A stretch of 64,000 nucleotides of DNA from Clostridia bacterium (GCA_035628995.1 DASPIR010000029.1:62001-126000), one strand, 5' to 3'; counted from the first letter of the stretch, positions 25,266-34,079 are shown. Notes: generated by a model not told the origin, from the letters alone. Numbers and translations are program-made.

Positions 25266-26550
25266 TTATAAGCTCCTGCTTAAATATTCCTTCTTCAATA
25301 AATGTGTTATGCAATATATTGGCATACTTGGATAATACCTGATTGGTTATTGCTAGACCAAATCCTCTGTTGTTTCCCTTTGTAGAATACCCTTTTTTCT
25401 GTATCTCATCCACGTCGACAGTGCCCTCGTAGGTATTTTCAACACTTATTGTCAGATAACCTTCACCATCAGTCAGAATAATGTTCATTTTTTTAATATC
25501 CGAAACCGCTGCTGCATCAATTGCGTTGTCAAGGTAGTTTCCCAGCACTTCACATAGATCGGTAAGCTTCATGCTAACTTGATGCACTTCATTTATGACC
25601 TGCACTCCCACCTCTATTCCCCTGCTCTCAGCTTCATTAATCTTATTCCACAGCAGTCCGAATATTGCATATACCTTTATTCTCTGCAAAGCCAGAAGCA
25701 AATTGCTGTCCATTTTTTTTGTTTCATCCATTACCTCGGAATAGTAGGTTTTCAAACCCTGTATATCATTCTCCTGAATATATCCATAAAAGCTATATAT
25801 GGTATTGGCATAGCTATGCTTCAGTCTTCTGAAGTCATTTATAAGGCTGTCTATCGTTTTTATATAGTCCTGCTGTTGGTCATACTGCTGCTCCTTCAAA
25901 GTCAATGCACTGTTGGTAAAATTGATGTACAGGCTTAGTATAAGATACATCCACATGATAGCTACATTTACCAGTATTACGCTTTGATCTACCACCCCAA
26001 TAAACTTTATATATACTGAATAGTTAACCGCAATTACAATAAAGGTAGCAAACATGTATATTGATGACTTTATACTTATGCTGCGCTTGTATTTGTCTGT
26101 CATTTCTTGAGTCTGTCTTATGAGCCTTATAAGAAAAATTATTATTATTACAGTTCCGTATATTATTAAATCAGCGGTTAAGGATAGCAAAATATGGGAT
26201 TTAATCTTTTCATGAGTATACCCATATATCTTGACCAAAATGAACACCGCAGATATATCCCCAACTGCAAGGGCGATGGCATTTGTGATATTAACAACAA
26301 TTGACTGAATCAAGCCGAGCTTCAACAAGAAATATGACATAAGCATCATAAACGGCAGCATTATCAGAGCACGCAATCCCATTCCAATGTATTGGTCCAA
26401 ATATACAAGTAAATTAGTGCCTAAAGCTGTGATAATGACAAACCTCAGTAATACTTTCTGTTCTCTTTGAAAGCTGTACAATGCCTGCGCCAAATATGTA
26501 AAAATAACTATTGCCATTGTATTGATAAATATCCTATATAGTACTATCAT
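25255..26550 (-). CDS. agrC: AgrC-like sensor histidine kinase
   Basis: This 431-residue kinase has an N-terminal sensor of about six membrane segments (residues 1-210), then a dimerisation helix with the GHKL acceptor pattern FRRLKHSYANT (His about 245), and a C-terminal ATPase (LCEVLGNYLDNAIDAA as the N box; KGNNRGFGLAI as the G box). It reads the cyclic peptide outside the cell and phosphorylates AgrA. Its start overlaps the agrA end by 17 bp, so the two are translated together. It is convergent with agrBD. Confidence 0.9.
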   Translation of the reverse strand: MIVLYRIFINTMAIVIFTYLAQALYSFQREQKVLLRFVIITALGTNLLVYLDQYIGMGLRALIMLPFMMLMSYFLLKLGLIQSIVVNITNAIALAVGDISAVFILVKIYGYTHEKIKSHILLSLTADLIIYGTVIIIIFLIRLIRQTQEMTDKYKRSISIKSSIYMFATFIVIAVNYSVYIKFIGVVDQSVILVNVAIMWMYLILSLYINFTNSALTLKEQQYDQQQDYIKTIDSLINDFRRLKHSYANTIYSFYGYIQENDIQGLKTYYSEVMDETKKMDSNLLLALQRIKVYAIFGLLWNKINEAESRGIEVGVQVINEVHQVSMKLTDLCEVLGNYLDNAIDAAAVSDIKKMNIILTDGEGYLTISVENTYEGTVDVDEIQKKGYSTKGNNRGFGLAITNQVLSKYANILHNTFIEEGIFKQELIIKK

Positions 26551-27310
26551 TCTCTTGAACCATCCTATCCAATACTACCTTTATTTCACTTTTCTGCTGC
26601 CTCGACATAAAGCACTTTTCGTCATTGGACATTATTATGTACGAATCCTTATAGTTGACTTCCTTTACATGGTTAATGTTGATAATGTATGAGCGATGAC
26701 AGCGGCAGAAATTCTCTCCGCTTTTATTAAGTTCATTGATTATATCCTTTAGATAACCGAAAAATTCTATGTTTCGGCTCTTTGTATGTACTACAAGCTT
26801 TTGATTTATTGATTCCACGAATATGATATTATGGAGTTCTATGTTGTAATCGCAGTTTCCTGACCTGATTTTAATTATTGCATTCTTATTATGCTTTTGG
26901 TAGTTCAGATAGTTGCTATAGTGCTTATTTATGGAAAGTACGCACTCCTCAAGTGCCTGATAAGATACCGGTTTTATAAGATATTCAAAGGCTTCAATAT
27001 GATATTTGAACACCGTCATGCACAATTCCGGATGACCTGTGACAAAGGTTATATAACAATACGGATCAAAGCTCCTGATCTGCTTGGCCAACTCCAATCC
27101 ATTCATATTAGTCCCAAGGTTTATGTCAAGAAAGTACGCATTAATACCCTGCGCATATTGCTTTGCATATTCGATTACCCTCTTGGGATTATCTGTTGTA
27201 AAGCATACCTTTGCGTCTATGCCATTCTGCCTAATAACCTTTTCTAAGCTTGTCCTGATATTGTTCAATATAACCTGCTTGTCCTCACATAACACCATAT
27301 TTATAGACAT
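26534..27310 (-). CDS. agrA: AgrA-like LytTR response regulator
   Basis: This 258-residue regulator has a receiver domain (phosphoacceptor Asp in FLDINLG, about residue 62; conserved lysine in YLIKPVS about 111) and a C-terminal LytTR DNA-binding domain (FVESINQKLVVHT...FCRCHRSYIININHVKEV). It is first in the agrA-agrC operon. ATG 27310 is chosen for GGAGG 8 bp upstream; a TTG 15 bp earlier overlaps that site. Its targets probably include agrBD, but clear LytTR direct repeats are not seen. Confidence 0.92.
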   Translation of the reverse strand: MSINMVLCEDKQVILNNIRTSLEKVIRQNGIDAKVCFTTDNPKRVIEYAKQYAQGINAYFLDINLGTNMNGLELAKQIRSFDPYCYITFVTGHPELCMTVFKYHIEAFEYLIKPVSYQALEECVLSINKHYSNYLNYQKHNKNAIIKIRSGNCDYNIELHNIIFVESINQKLVVHTKSRNIEFFGYLKDIINELNKSGENFCRCHRSYIININHVKEVNYKDSYIIMSNDEKCFMSRQQKSEIKVVLDRMVQENDSTI

Positions 27311-27453
27311 GTCCAACACCTCCAAAAATGCTTAGGTTTACACACATAGACGGCATAATATAACCAATAGAATTGATTCGACAAAAATTCGCTTTTTCCT
27401 TTAAAAAATAATTGAATTGCATGTTTTATTATATGAATGATGTTGCTATTTAT

Positions 27454-28053
27454 CTATTTTTTGATATTCATGGTATGTATTATTCTGTCAAACAGAACTT
27501 TATAATAGTTCTTCCATTCTTTTTCTGGCACAAAAAAGCTTATCCTGTATACTTTATTAGAGTACCCCTCAATAAAAGCTTCGTATGCCCTATTATACTC
27601 CCCCTCAGGGTTTGCCCTGCTGTAATCGATCAAATAGCCTTTTTTGTTGTCTGCCATAATCTCCTTGATATCAAAGTGTTTAAAGTCAACTACGCCTACA
27701 GCTGACTCTTTTGACTCTTCAATAAACTGCTTCAGAGGCTTGGAAAGCTTCCACACCTGTACAAAGCCATTTATCCTTTTATCCTGGGAGATAAAATTCA
27801 TGTGATATAGTATTTCCCCCCCTGCAAAGGATACTTCCTGCGTATGCCACGAATCAGGCAGTTCAAAATGAAATGTGTTATCCATAACGTTATAAGCTTC
27901 AAAAAGCTGCTTTGAAGCCTTTTCTCCCTCAATATTCTCCGTAAAGGCAGTAAAAGCTGACGGAAGCCTTCCTGTATAAATTAAAGCTGCGCACAAGACA
28001 ATAATCGCTATAAATGAAAGAGTAAATGTAAGCTTTAGCCTATTCCTCAACAC
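27454..28053 (-). CDS. Membrane-anchored protein, unknown function
   Basis: This 199-residue protein has one N-terminal hydrophobic helix (about residues 8-26, SFIAIIVLCAALIYT) and then an extracellular domain. The domain contains FELPDSWHTQEVSFAGGEILYHM and is rich in aromatic residues, reminiscent of PsbP-like folds but without a sure match. GTG 28053 follows AAGGAGTG. It lies upstream of agrA on the same strand, separated by 143 bp; a functional link is not shown. Confidence 0.6.
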   Translation of the reverse strand: MLRNRLKLTFTLSFIAIIVLCAALIYTGRLPSAFTAFTENIEGEKASKQLFEAYNVMDNTFHFELPDSWHTQEVSFAGGEILYHMNFISQDKRINGFVQVWKLSKPLKQFIEESKESAVGVVDFKHFDIKEIMADNKKGYLIDYSRANPEGEYNRAYEAFIEGYSNKVYRISFFVPEKEWKNYYKVLFDRIIHTMNIKK

Positions 28054-28185
28054 TATATATCACTCCTTAGATGGTTTAAATTTGAAACATTGATTGACTA
28101 TAATAAATGATATTAGGCTTTGCTTTCATACAGAACAAAGGTAAGCTTTACATGAAAAATTTTTCTATTTCCACAATAAGCACTT

Positions 28186-28402
28186 GTGCCCTGTAATAGA
28201 ATTCGTTCGTAGAAGCAGGGCACTACATTAATATTGAACGCACAATAGTATTCGCATTGGGTAAAGTGCGAATTCAATAACAGCTAAGGAAACATTTACG
28301 CGAAATTTGAATAAAGCATGTAATATGTATTTCGCGAAATGTATTGGAAGTGCATTATTAACATTTTGAATTGTTTGAAAATCTGTGATGTTAATAAGCA
28401 CT
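28186..28402 (+). ncRNA. Composite structured leader of threonine aldolase (modules A and B)
   Basis: Hairpin P1 (28186-28223; GTGCCCTG/CAGGGCAC), ACATTAA, module B (28231-28347), and hairpin P4 (28349-28402; AGTGC-A-TTATTAACAT / ATGTTAATAAGCACT). P1 and P4 match the leader at 14883-14984; module B matches 46217-46333. Module B itself has stems TTGAACGCAC/GTGCG-AA-TTCAA and CGCGAAA/TTTCGCG. The coding start is 48 nt downstream. Confidence 0.6.
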
Positions 28403-28449
28403 TATTATTGTATAATAGTAATGAATTAATAATAATGGAGGTTTTAGTG

Positions 28450-29475
28450 TTGAAATACATAGATTTGCGAAGCGATACTGTCACACAGCCCACTGATGAG
28501 ATGCGCGAGGCTATGGCAAAAGCAATTGTCGGGGATGATGTCTATGGAGACGACCCTACTATGTGTCTCTTAGAAAAAAAAGCTGCAGAGTACGTCGGTA
28601 AGGAGGCTGCACTTTTTGTGCCAAGCGGCACCATGGGAAATCAGCTGGCAGTCATGACACATACAAGAAGAGGACATGAGATAATAGCAGAAGAGAATTG
28701 TCATATAGTCCAGCATGAGGTAGGAGCCATTGCGGTATTATCAGGTGTACAGCTCAGAACCATCAAAGGGCACAAGGGTATCATGGAACCACAATCCGTT
28801 GAGAAGACTATAAGAGAAGATGACATACACTTTCCTGAGACAGGACTCATTTGTATGGAGAATGCATTGTCAAACGGCACAGTTGTACCGCTTGACAGAA
28901 TGAAGGAAATATATGATATAGCCAAGAAACATGACTTGCCTGTTCATCTTGACGGAGCAAGGCTTTTCAACGCTGCAGCGTCTCTTGGCGTAGATGCGTC
29001 ACAGATTACGCAGTATACCGACTCCGTAATGTTTTGCCTTTCCAAGGGCTTATGCGCTCCGGTCGGCTCCATGCTTGCAGGCAGCAAGCAGTTCATAGAT
29101 AAGGCAAGGAAGAATCGAAAGCTCTTGGGCGGCGGAATGCGCCAAACAGGTATACTTGCTGCCGCCGGACTTATAGCACTGGAGAAAATGTCGAAGCGTC
29201 TCCATGTCGATCATGATAATGCAAAGTATATGGCAAAACGCCTGGTGGAAATACCTGGAATCAAGCTTACCCATGAGGATGTACATATAAATATGGTTTT
29301 CTTTGATATGGAGGAAACGGGAGTGAGCTCAGAAAAGCTTGTAACCCAATTACTTGAGAAAGGCATCAAGATAAATGGCATAGAAGGCGGACTCATGAGG
29401 TATGTCACAAACAATGATGTCAGCAAGGAAGATATTGATTATACCATCCAATGTATGAAGGATATAATGAAATAA
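28450..29475 (+). CDS. Low-specificity L-threonine aldolase
   Basis: This 341-residue PLP enzyme of fold type I cleaves L-threonine (and allo-threonine) to glycine and acetaldehyde. Motifs: YIDLRSDTVTQPT at the start, FVPSGTMGNQLA, HLDGARLFNAAASLG, and the PLP lysine in MFCLSKGLCAPVGS (about residue 199). TTG 28450 is chosen because GGAGG lies 8 bp upstream and it gives the usual N-terminus; a GTG at 28447 or ATG at 28435 are less well spaced. A long structured leader precedes it. Confidence 0.93.
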   Translation: MKYIDLRSDTVTQPTDEMREAMAKAIVGDDVYGDDPTMCLLEKKAAEYVGKEAALFVPSGTMGNQLAVMTHTRRGHEIIAEENCHIVQHEVGAIAVLSGVQLRTIKGHKGIMEPQSVEKTIREDDIHFPETGLICMENALSNGTVVPLDRMKEIYDIAKKHDLPVHLDGARLFNAAASLGVDASQITQYTDSVMFCLSKGLCAPVGSMLAGSKQFIDKARKNRKLLGGGMRQTGILAAAGLIALEKMSKRLHVDHDNAKYMAKRLVEIPGIKLTHEDVHINMVFFDMEETGVSSEKLVTQLLEKGIKINGIEGGLMRYVTNNDVSKEDIDYTIQCMKDIMK

Positions 29476-29481
29476 ACAAAA

Positions 29482-29588
29482 GTTACGTGTAACACTGAAG
29501 ACACTGAAATCCACTGAATACACGGCGGGAAAGAATAATTAGCCGTGTAATTCAGTGAAACATCCGTGTCTTCCGTGTTATCCGTAAC
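29482..29588. repeat. Long imperfect inverted repeat (hairpin element)
   Basis: A 107-bp dyad with nested arms: GTTACG, TAACAC, GAAGACAC, CACTGAAT, CACGGC pair with GCCGTG, ATTCAGTG, GTGTCTTC, GTGTTA, CGTAAC. It lies after the threonine aldolase stop; could act as terminator, but has no U tract. Looks like a miniature palindromic repeat. Confidence 0.7.
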
Positions 29589-29620
29589 CATGCTATTAGA
29601 ATGCTTCGACAGAAGCTTCG

Positions 29621-30631
29621 TTATCTTTCTGTATAGTTTCTTACATTCTTAAGTATGATATCTATTGTGCCGTCACCATTCCTCTTAATCTGAAATTTAT
29701 CCTTATCGTTATAAACTTCATTGTCTATATAAAGCTCAATGGACTTGTCCACTTTCAACCGCTTCCTCTTAAGCTTCTTTTCCGCCCATTCTCTGTCTAT
29801 CGGCACATCATTTTCAGTAATTCCCTCATTAACCATTACAGCCTTGAACTCATTCTTGACCATCATGTCACTGAAATTATCCTCAGCAACCTTTTGCACA
29901 TCAAAGCTGTCTTGGTTCCTCAAGTGGTCGGATAACCTTGTTCTAAAGCGCTCTGCTTCCTGAGCATTATCCTTGAAGGCTTTTCTGGCAAACTGCTCCG
30001 ATACTCGGTTGATTATCTTGGTATTCTCCCGCCTGTCCCTTACAAATGTGCATTTGAGGAAGGAGTTTATAAATATACCCTCCTTGTCCCTATCCAATAC
30101 CAGCATATTGTATTCGCCATCATCCTTTAGCTCCCTTATCACAACAGCCTTGGATACCTTCTGGCTCAGCCCCGGAAGCCCTGTACGATTAACACCCACC
30201 GTTACTACCGGATTGCCTTCGCTATCCTTGATATAATGGCAGTAGGAATTTGTAAAATTTAGCTTAAGAAGTGCAAGGTACTTTCCTTCCTGAGTTTCAA
30301 AATGGCAGACAGCCATATCTCCGGAGGATTCTTTTTCATCTGTGCCAATGCACCTGAACAAATACTGCGACAGCTTGTTGCTGTTATCCACGAACTGCTC
30401 CTCATCCTCGAATATTTCCTTGCACAGGTCCCTGACTATATTCTTTTCCTCACCAAAGAAGGCCGGCTTGGCTTCTTCATCCTTAAGGATCTTTAACAGA
30501 TGGCTTTCAAAATACTCATACACCTCTTCTGTCAACTCCAGTGCCTTCTCCGTCAATACTGTAGTGTTGTTCTCCCTGTCAAGCACGTTCAATGCAACCT
30601 TGTTTACTATGATTTCTTCTATATTCCTCAA
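29621..30631 (-). CDS. Nucleoid-associated protein, NdpA/YejK-like
   Basis: This 336-residue protein matches the 37-kDa nucleoid-associated family: conserved FRCIGTDEKESSGDMAVCHFE near residue 95, LALLKLNFTNSYCHYI, and RTGLPGLSQKVSKAVVIRE in the middle. In this family it binds DNA or recruits partners to the nucleoid; in phage-defence contexts it is related to anti-conflict modules, but no defence partner is seen here. TTG 30631 follows GGAGGTAG. Confidence 0.8.
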   Translation of the reverse strand: MRNIEEIIVNKVALNVLDRENNTTVLTEKALELTEEVYEYFESHLLKILKDEEAKPAFFGEEKNIVRDLCKEIFEDEEQFVDNSNKLSQYLFRCIGTDEKESSGDMAVCHFETQEGKYLALLKLNFTNSYCHYIKDSEGNPVVTVGVNRTGLPGLSQKVSKAVVIRELKDDGEYNMLVLDRDKEGIFINSFLKCTFVRDRRENTKIINRVSEQFARKAFKDNAQEAERFRTRLSDHLRNQDSFDVQKVAEDNFSDMMVKNEFKAVMVNEGITENDVPIDREWAEKKLKRKRLKVDKSIELYIDNEVYNDKDKFQIKRNGDGTIDIILKNVRNYTER

Positions 30632-30691
30632 AAAAACTACCTCCGAAATAACTTGGTATTTCTATATATAAAGATAATATCACAAAAAACA

Positions 30692-30717
30692 ACGGACGAC
30701 CACTGGTCGTCCCTACA
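30692..30717. repeat. REP-like palindrome, copy 1
   Basis: ACGGACGACC-AGT-GGTCGTCC-type palindrome with CTACA tail; on the minus strand it reads TGTAGGGACGACC...GGTCGTCCGT. The same frame of bases (GTAGGG-R-CGA...TCG-Y-CC-GT) occurs at 33048-33072. Lies between ndpA-like gene and ABC permease. Confidence 0.6.
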
Positions 30718-30752
30718 CCTCGAAACCTCGCACCTCGCACCTCGAACCCCGT
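30715..30752. repeat. Short tandem repeats of ACCTCGC/ACCTCGAA
   Basis: Five consecutive units ACCTCGAA, ACCTCGC, ACCTCGC, ACCTCGAA, CCCCGT directly abutting REP copy 1; no coding role. Confidence 0.6.
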
Positions 30753-30754
30753 AC

Positions 30755-31759
30755 CTACTTCACTTTCTGCCTTCGCAGGAGGAATATGAAAAACGGCCCT
30801 CCCATTATCGAAGTCATTACCCCTACTGGTATTTCCACCGGTTGTATGAGCACCCTGCCCACAGTATCAGATAACAAAAGCAGTATCGCTCCCAGAAGTG
30901 CCGAGTAAGGTATCACCCTTTTATTGTCAGAGCCTATTACCAGTCTAATAATATGAGGAGCTACCAATCCCAGAAAAGCGATTGTCCCTCCTGTAGAAAC
31001 CACAATGCCTACTATCAGAGAGCAGGTTATAAGCAATATGTTCTTCAAAGCCGCTGTGTTGATGCCGAGATGATGGGCTGCTTCCTCTCCCATTACGAGT
31101 ATGTTAAGCTCCCTGGTATAATATAGCAGCACCGCCAATGCCGGTACAATGAATATCGACGCTATGTAAAACTCATTCCAGGTTGCCATGGATAGGCTTC
31201 CCATAGTCCAGAACACAATGTGCTCTATTTTATCATGATTCATCATCATCAGGAAGGATATAACAGATGCCAGAAAATAGCTTACGGCCACCCCTGCGAG
31301 CAGAAGTGAGTTGACTGACATCCTATTTTTTGTATAAGCAAGACTATATACGAAAAATAACGTGCATACAGCACCAATGAATGCGAATATTCCTGTAGAC
31401 TCTATTCCCATGATGCTAATGTTAAAGCCGGTAATAATAGATATCACCGCCCCAAGGGCTGCCCCCGAAGACATTCCCAAGGTATAGGAATCTACCAGCG
31501 GATTTTTAAATATTGCCTGCATTACTCCACCTACAGCAGCAAGACCAGCTCCTATAACCGCCGCCAGCAATACCCTTGGAAGCCTTATATCTATAAGGAT
31601 AGAGGCATTAACTGTATCAGCACCCCTGGTCAATATCTCGATTATTTCCCTTGTACTGATTTTTACAGCTCCTGTAACTGCTGCAAGCAGCAGTGATGCT
31701 ATAAAAAGCACAATGAGTATTATAAGTACCAGCCAACTCTTCTTATTATTTCTCTCCAT
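30755..31759 (-). CDS. btuC: ABC importer permease, FecCD/BtuC family (probable B12)
   Basis: This 334-residue membrane protein has about ten segments of the FecCD/BtuC family, which forms the channel for cobalamin, siderophores or heme. Family motifs: RLPRVLLAAVIGAGLAAVGGVMQ, NPLVDSYTLGMSSGAALGA, and GGTIAFLGLVAPHIIRLV with PVGVMTSIMGGPFF at the end. ATG 31759 is chosen over the TTG at 31768. Its start overlaps the ATPase gene end, so it is translationally coupled. The upstream cobalamin riboswitch points to a corrinoid substrate. Confidence 0.9.
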   Translation of the reverse strand: MERNNKKSWLVLIILIVLFIASLLLAAVTGAVKISTREIIEILTRGADTVNASILIDIRLPRVLLAAVIGAGLAAVGGVMQAIFKNPLVDSYTLGMSSGAALGAVISIITGFNISIMGIESTGIFAFIGAVCTLFFVYSLAYTKNRMSVNSLLLAGVAVSYFLASVISFLMMMNHDKIEHIVFWTMGSLSMATWNEFYIASIFIVPALAVLLYYTRELNILVMGEEAAHHLGINTAALKNILLITCSLIVGIVVSTGGTIAFLGLVAPHIIRLVIGSDNKRVIPYSALLGAILLLLSDTVGRVLIQPVEIPVGVMTSIMGGPFFIFLLRRQKVK

Positions 31760-33017
31760 GGGTTCCAACCGCCTTCAAAATTTCATCGTTCAAGGTCTTG
31801 CTATCTACAAGAATTGCATTGTCCCGGCCTTTTATGCTTTCATAAAGCTGCAGGGCAGCGCCTCCTGTGTAATCCCTCTCTGCAAAGCTCTCGTCCCCAA
31901 GTATGAATAGAGGCTTACCTTCCAGTTCCTTTTCAAGCAGGAGCTCCAGGTTTCTTTTATTGGACTTGCCGAAGTACAATCCAGTGAGCACTATGGCATC
32001 AGCCTCAACAGCCAAGTCCTTGTTCTTCAAATATGCTTCCTCTGATATGCCTGCAAAAGGCACTTCTTCCGAAATTTGCACATCGTTCTCCTTGGAGATT
32101 TTCCAGTCTAGGTCACCAATGGCAAGTACTCCACTGCTAAGGTCAAAGCCTTCAGAATGAAGCCTTCGTATTATATCGCTTCCGCTTCCTCCACCGCATA
32201 TCACATGTATTCGTATATCCTTTTTTACTATGTTAGGTCTTGTAAGGGCATATATATATGGCTTATTTCCTACCGGACTGACTGAAACATAGACGTCAGT
32301 ACTGAATATATCCTTGATGTTGGAAGCAGTCAAGGTCTCAAACGGAGTACCCTGCTGCTTCACTTCACCATCCTTCATCATAACAATATAGTCGCTGTAT
32401 GCAGAAGCCATGTTGAGGTCATGAAGAACTGTAATTGCTGTCAGCTTCTTATCAACACACATTTTTTTTATTAGGTTCAATATTTCAACTTGATGCTGGA
32501 GGTCCAAATGAGATACCGGTTCATCAAGAATAAGTATAGCTGGCTCCTGTGCCAATGCCTGTGCCAGAATTACCCTCTGACGTTCTCCCCCGGAAAGCTC
32601 CATGAAGCTTCTGTCTCTCAAGTGAGTCGTGTTGGTATATTGCATGGCTTTATCTGCAACCTCCAAATCTTCACGCGTCTCCCCCCTGAGCTTGTTCACA
32701 TATGGATACCTGCCCATAAGCACAACATCAGAAACCTTGAAGTCAAATTCAAGCGAGGTGTTCTGAGGAACAAAAGAAAGCAGCTTAGCAATGGACCGTT
32801 GCTTCATATGCTTGATATTTCTGTTCTCCAGGTACACAACACCCTTCTGGGGCTTAAGTGCAGTTGAAATAAGCTTGAGAAGGGTGCTTTTGCCTGACCC
32901 GTTAGGACCTACTATGCAAAAAAAACTCCCCTTCTTAATACTCATGTCGACCTGCTCCAGAACTTTTTTGAAATCATAGCTGAAGCTCAGCTTTTCAACC
33001 TGTATCTGATAATCCAT
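31746..33017 (-). CDS. btuD: ABC importer ATPase with extra C-terminal domain (BtuD-like)
   Basis: This 423-residue protein has an N-terminal ATPase of FecE/BtuD type (1-260): Walker A GPNGSGKSTLLK, signature LSGGERQRVILAQALA, Walker B AILILDEP and the H-loop LHDLNMAS. Most BtuD proteins stop there; this one continues for about 160 residues with IHVICGGGSGSDIIRRLH, a Rossmann-like start, and ADAIVLTGLYFGKSN. The extra domain's role is unknown; a corrinoid or nucleotide sensor is possible. AGAGGGG precedes ATG 33017. Confidence 0.88.
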   Translation of the reverse strand: MDYQIQVEKLSFSYDFKKVLEQVDMSIKKGSFFCIVGPNGSGKSTLLKLISTALKPQKGVVYLENRNIKHMKQRSIAKLLSFVPQNTSLEFDFKVSDVVLMGRYPYVNKLRGETREDLEVADKAMQYTNTTHLRDRSFMELSGGERQRVILAQALAQEPAILILDEPVSHLDLQHQVEILNLIKKMCVDKKLTAITVLHDLNMASAYSDYIVMMKDGEVKQQGTPFETLTASNIKDIFSTDVYVSVSPVGNKPYIYALTRPNIVKKDIRIHVICGGGSGSDIIRRLHSEGFDLSSGVLAIGDLDWKISKENDVQISEEVPFAGISEEAYLKNKDLAVEADAIVLTGLYFGKSNKRNLELLLEKELEGKPLFILGDESFAERDYTGGAALQLYESIKGRDNAILVDSKTLNDEILKAVGTHGEK

Positions 33018-33047
33018 TTATTTTTCCCCTCTTTATGCCTATGCTGT

Positions 33048-33072
33048 ACGGGCGAACAGTGTTCGCCCCTAC
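33048..33072. repeat. REP-like palindrome, copy 2
   Basis: ACGGGCGAACAGTGTTCGCC with CCTAC tail, in the 58-bp gap between btuF and btuD. Resembles copy 1 at 30692-30717 in arm layout and flanks, with compensating changes. Confidence 0.6.
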
Positions 33073-33075
33073 CTT

Positions 33076-34008
33076 TTATTCTCCGAAGAACACTCTGTGC
33101 AACTCTTCAACCGCTTGGACAATTCTTGGTCCCGGCCTTGATATTACATTGTCATCAGACATTACATATACTTTTCCCTGTTTAACACATTCAAGCTTGC
33201 CAAACACCTGATTCTTAGATAAATCTTCCTTATTCATACCTTTATCTGTAGAATGCAAAGCTGCCACAAGCATTTCAGGATTATCCTTTACAAGCTCTTC
33301 TGCACTGTATTTTGCCCAGCTCTGAACCTTTTCAGCGACATTGATTCCTCCGGCAGCTTTTATTACATCATTGATAAAAGTCTTTGATCCAGCAGTAGTA
33401 AGCGGATCAGCCCATACCACATAGAATACTGTGGGTTTTTTCTTATCCTTTGTCTTAGCTTCTATCTCTGCAATTTTACTTTTCATGCCGGCTACAATTT
33501 CTACAGCCTTAGCATCAGTCCCCGTAATCTTGCCAATAATACCTATGCTTTGGTAAATTGCTTCAAAGCTCTCTGCTTCCGTTACAATTACAGTAATGCC
33601 CATGGCTTCAAGGGCTTTGACGGATTCCTCCTGAATATATCCAGCCAGCACAACATCAGGCTGAACCTTCTTTATAAGCTCCATATTCGGACCTTCAAAG
33701 GTCCCAACCTGCTCAATCTTCTTAGCCTCCTCAGGATAATCGCAGTAGCTGGTAACTCCGACAACCCTGTCTCCTGCCCCAAGAGCAAAAAGTATCTCGG
33801 TATTGGATGGTGAAAGGGATACTATTCTTTGAGGAACCTTATCCAGTACTATGTTCCTGCCTTTAAAATCTGTCACTTCGATTTTTTCTGTGCCGGCAGT
33901 CTCCGCATTCAGTGCTGGTGCTGGCTCCTGCGGTGCCACAGGCTTAGCGCAGGCTGTGAGGTTTAGTATCATTATCATTGCAATTGCAATTATCAATAGC
34001 TTCTTCAT
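33076..34008 (-). CDS. btuF: Corrinoid ABC transporter substrate-binding lipoprotein
   Basis: This 310-residue class III solute-binding lipoprotein has lipobox LTAC at residue 20 and a BtuF/FhuD-type two-lobe fold joined by a long helix. Motifs: VPQRIVSLSPSNTEILFALGAGDRVVGVT, CDYPEEA, and the lobe-linking region GKITGTDAKAVE. It delivers substrate to the BtuCD-like genes just downstream. The cobalamin riboswitch directly upstream supports vitamin B12 or precursors as the ligand. Confidence 0.9.
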   Translation of the reverse strand: MKKLLIIAIAMIMILNLTACAKPVAPQEPAPALNAETAGTEKIEVTDFKGRNIVLDKVPQRIVSLSPSNTEILFALGAGDRVVGVTSYCDYPEEAKKIEQVGTFEGPNMELIKKVQPDVVLAGYIQEESVKALEAMGITVIVTEAESFEAIYQSIGIIGKITGTDAKAVEIVAGMKSKIAEIEAKTKDKKKPTVFYVVWADPLTTAGSKTFINDVIKAAGGINVAEKVQSWAKYSAEELVKDNPEMLVAALHSTDKGMNKEDLSKNQVFGKLECVKQGKVYVMSDDNVISRPGPRIVQAVEELHRVFFGE

Positions 34009-34079
34009 TTAATTACTACACTCCTTCAAAGATAAATTTTAATATTCCTTTACTGCATAATCTACACCCCTGTGCAAAC

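Noticed and set aside
29621-30631. NdpA-like gene as part of an anti-phage system
   Set aside because: No nuclease, helicase, toxin or other defence partner lies next to it; neighbours are metabolic and transport genes.
30715-30752. Possible CRISPR-like short repeats
   Set aside because: The units are contiguous 7-8-mers without spacers, so this is a simple tandem repeat and not a CRISPR array.
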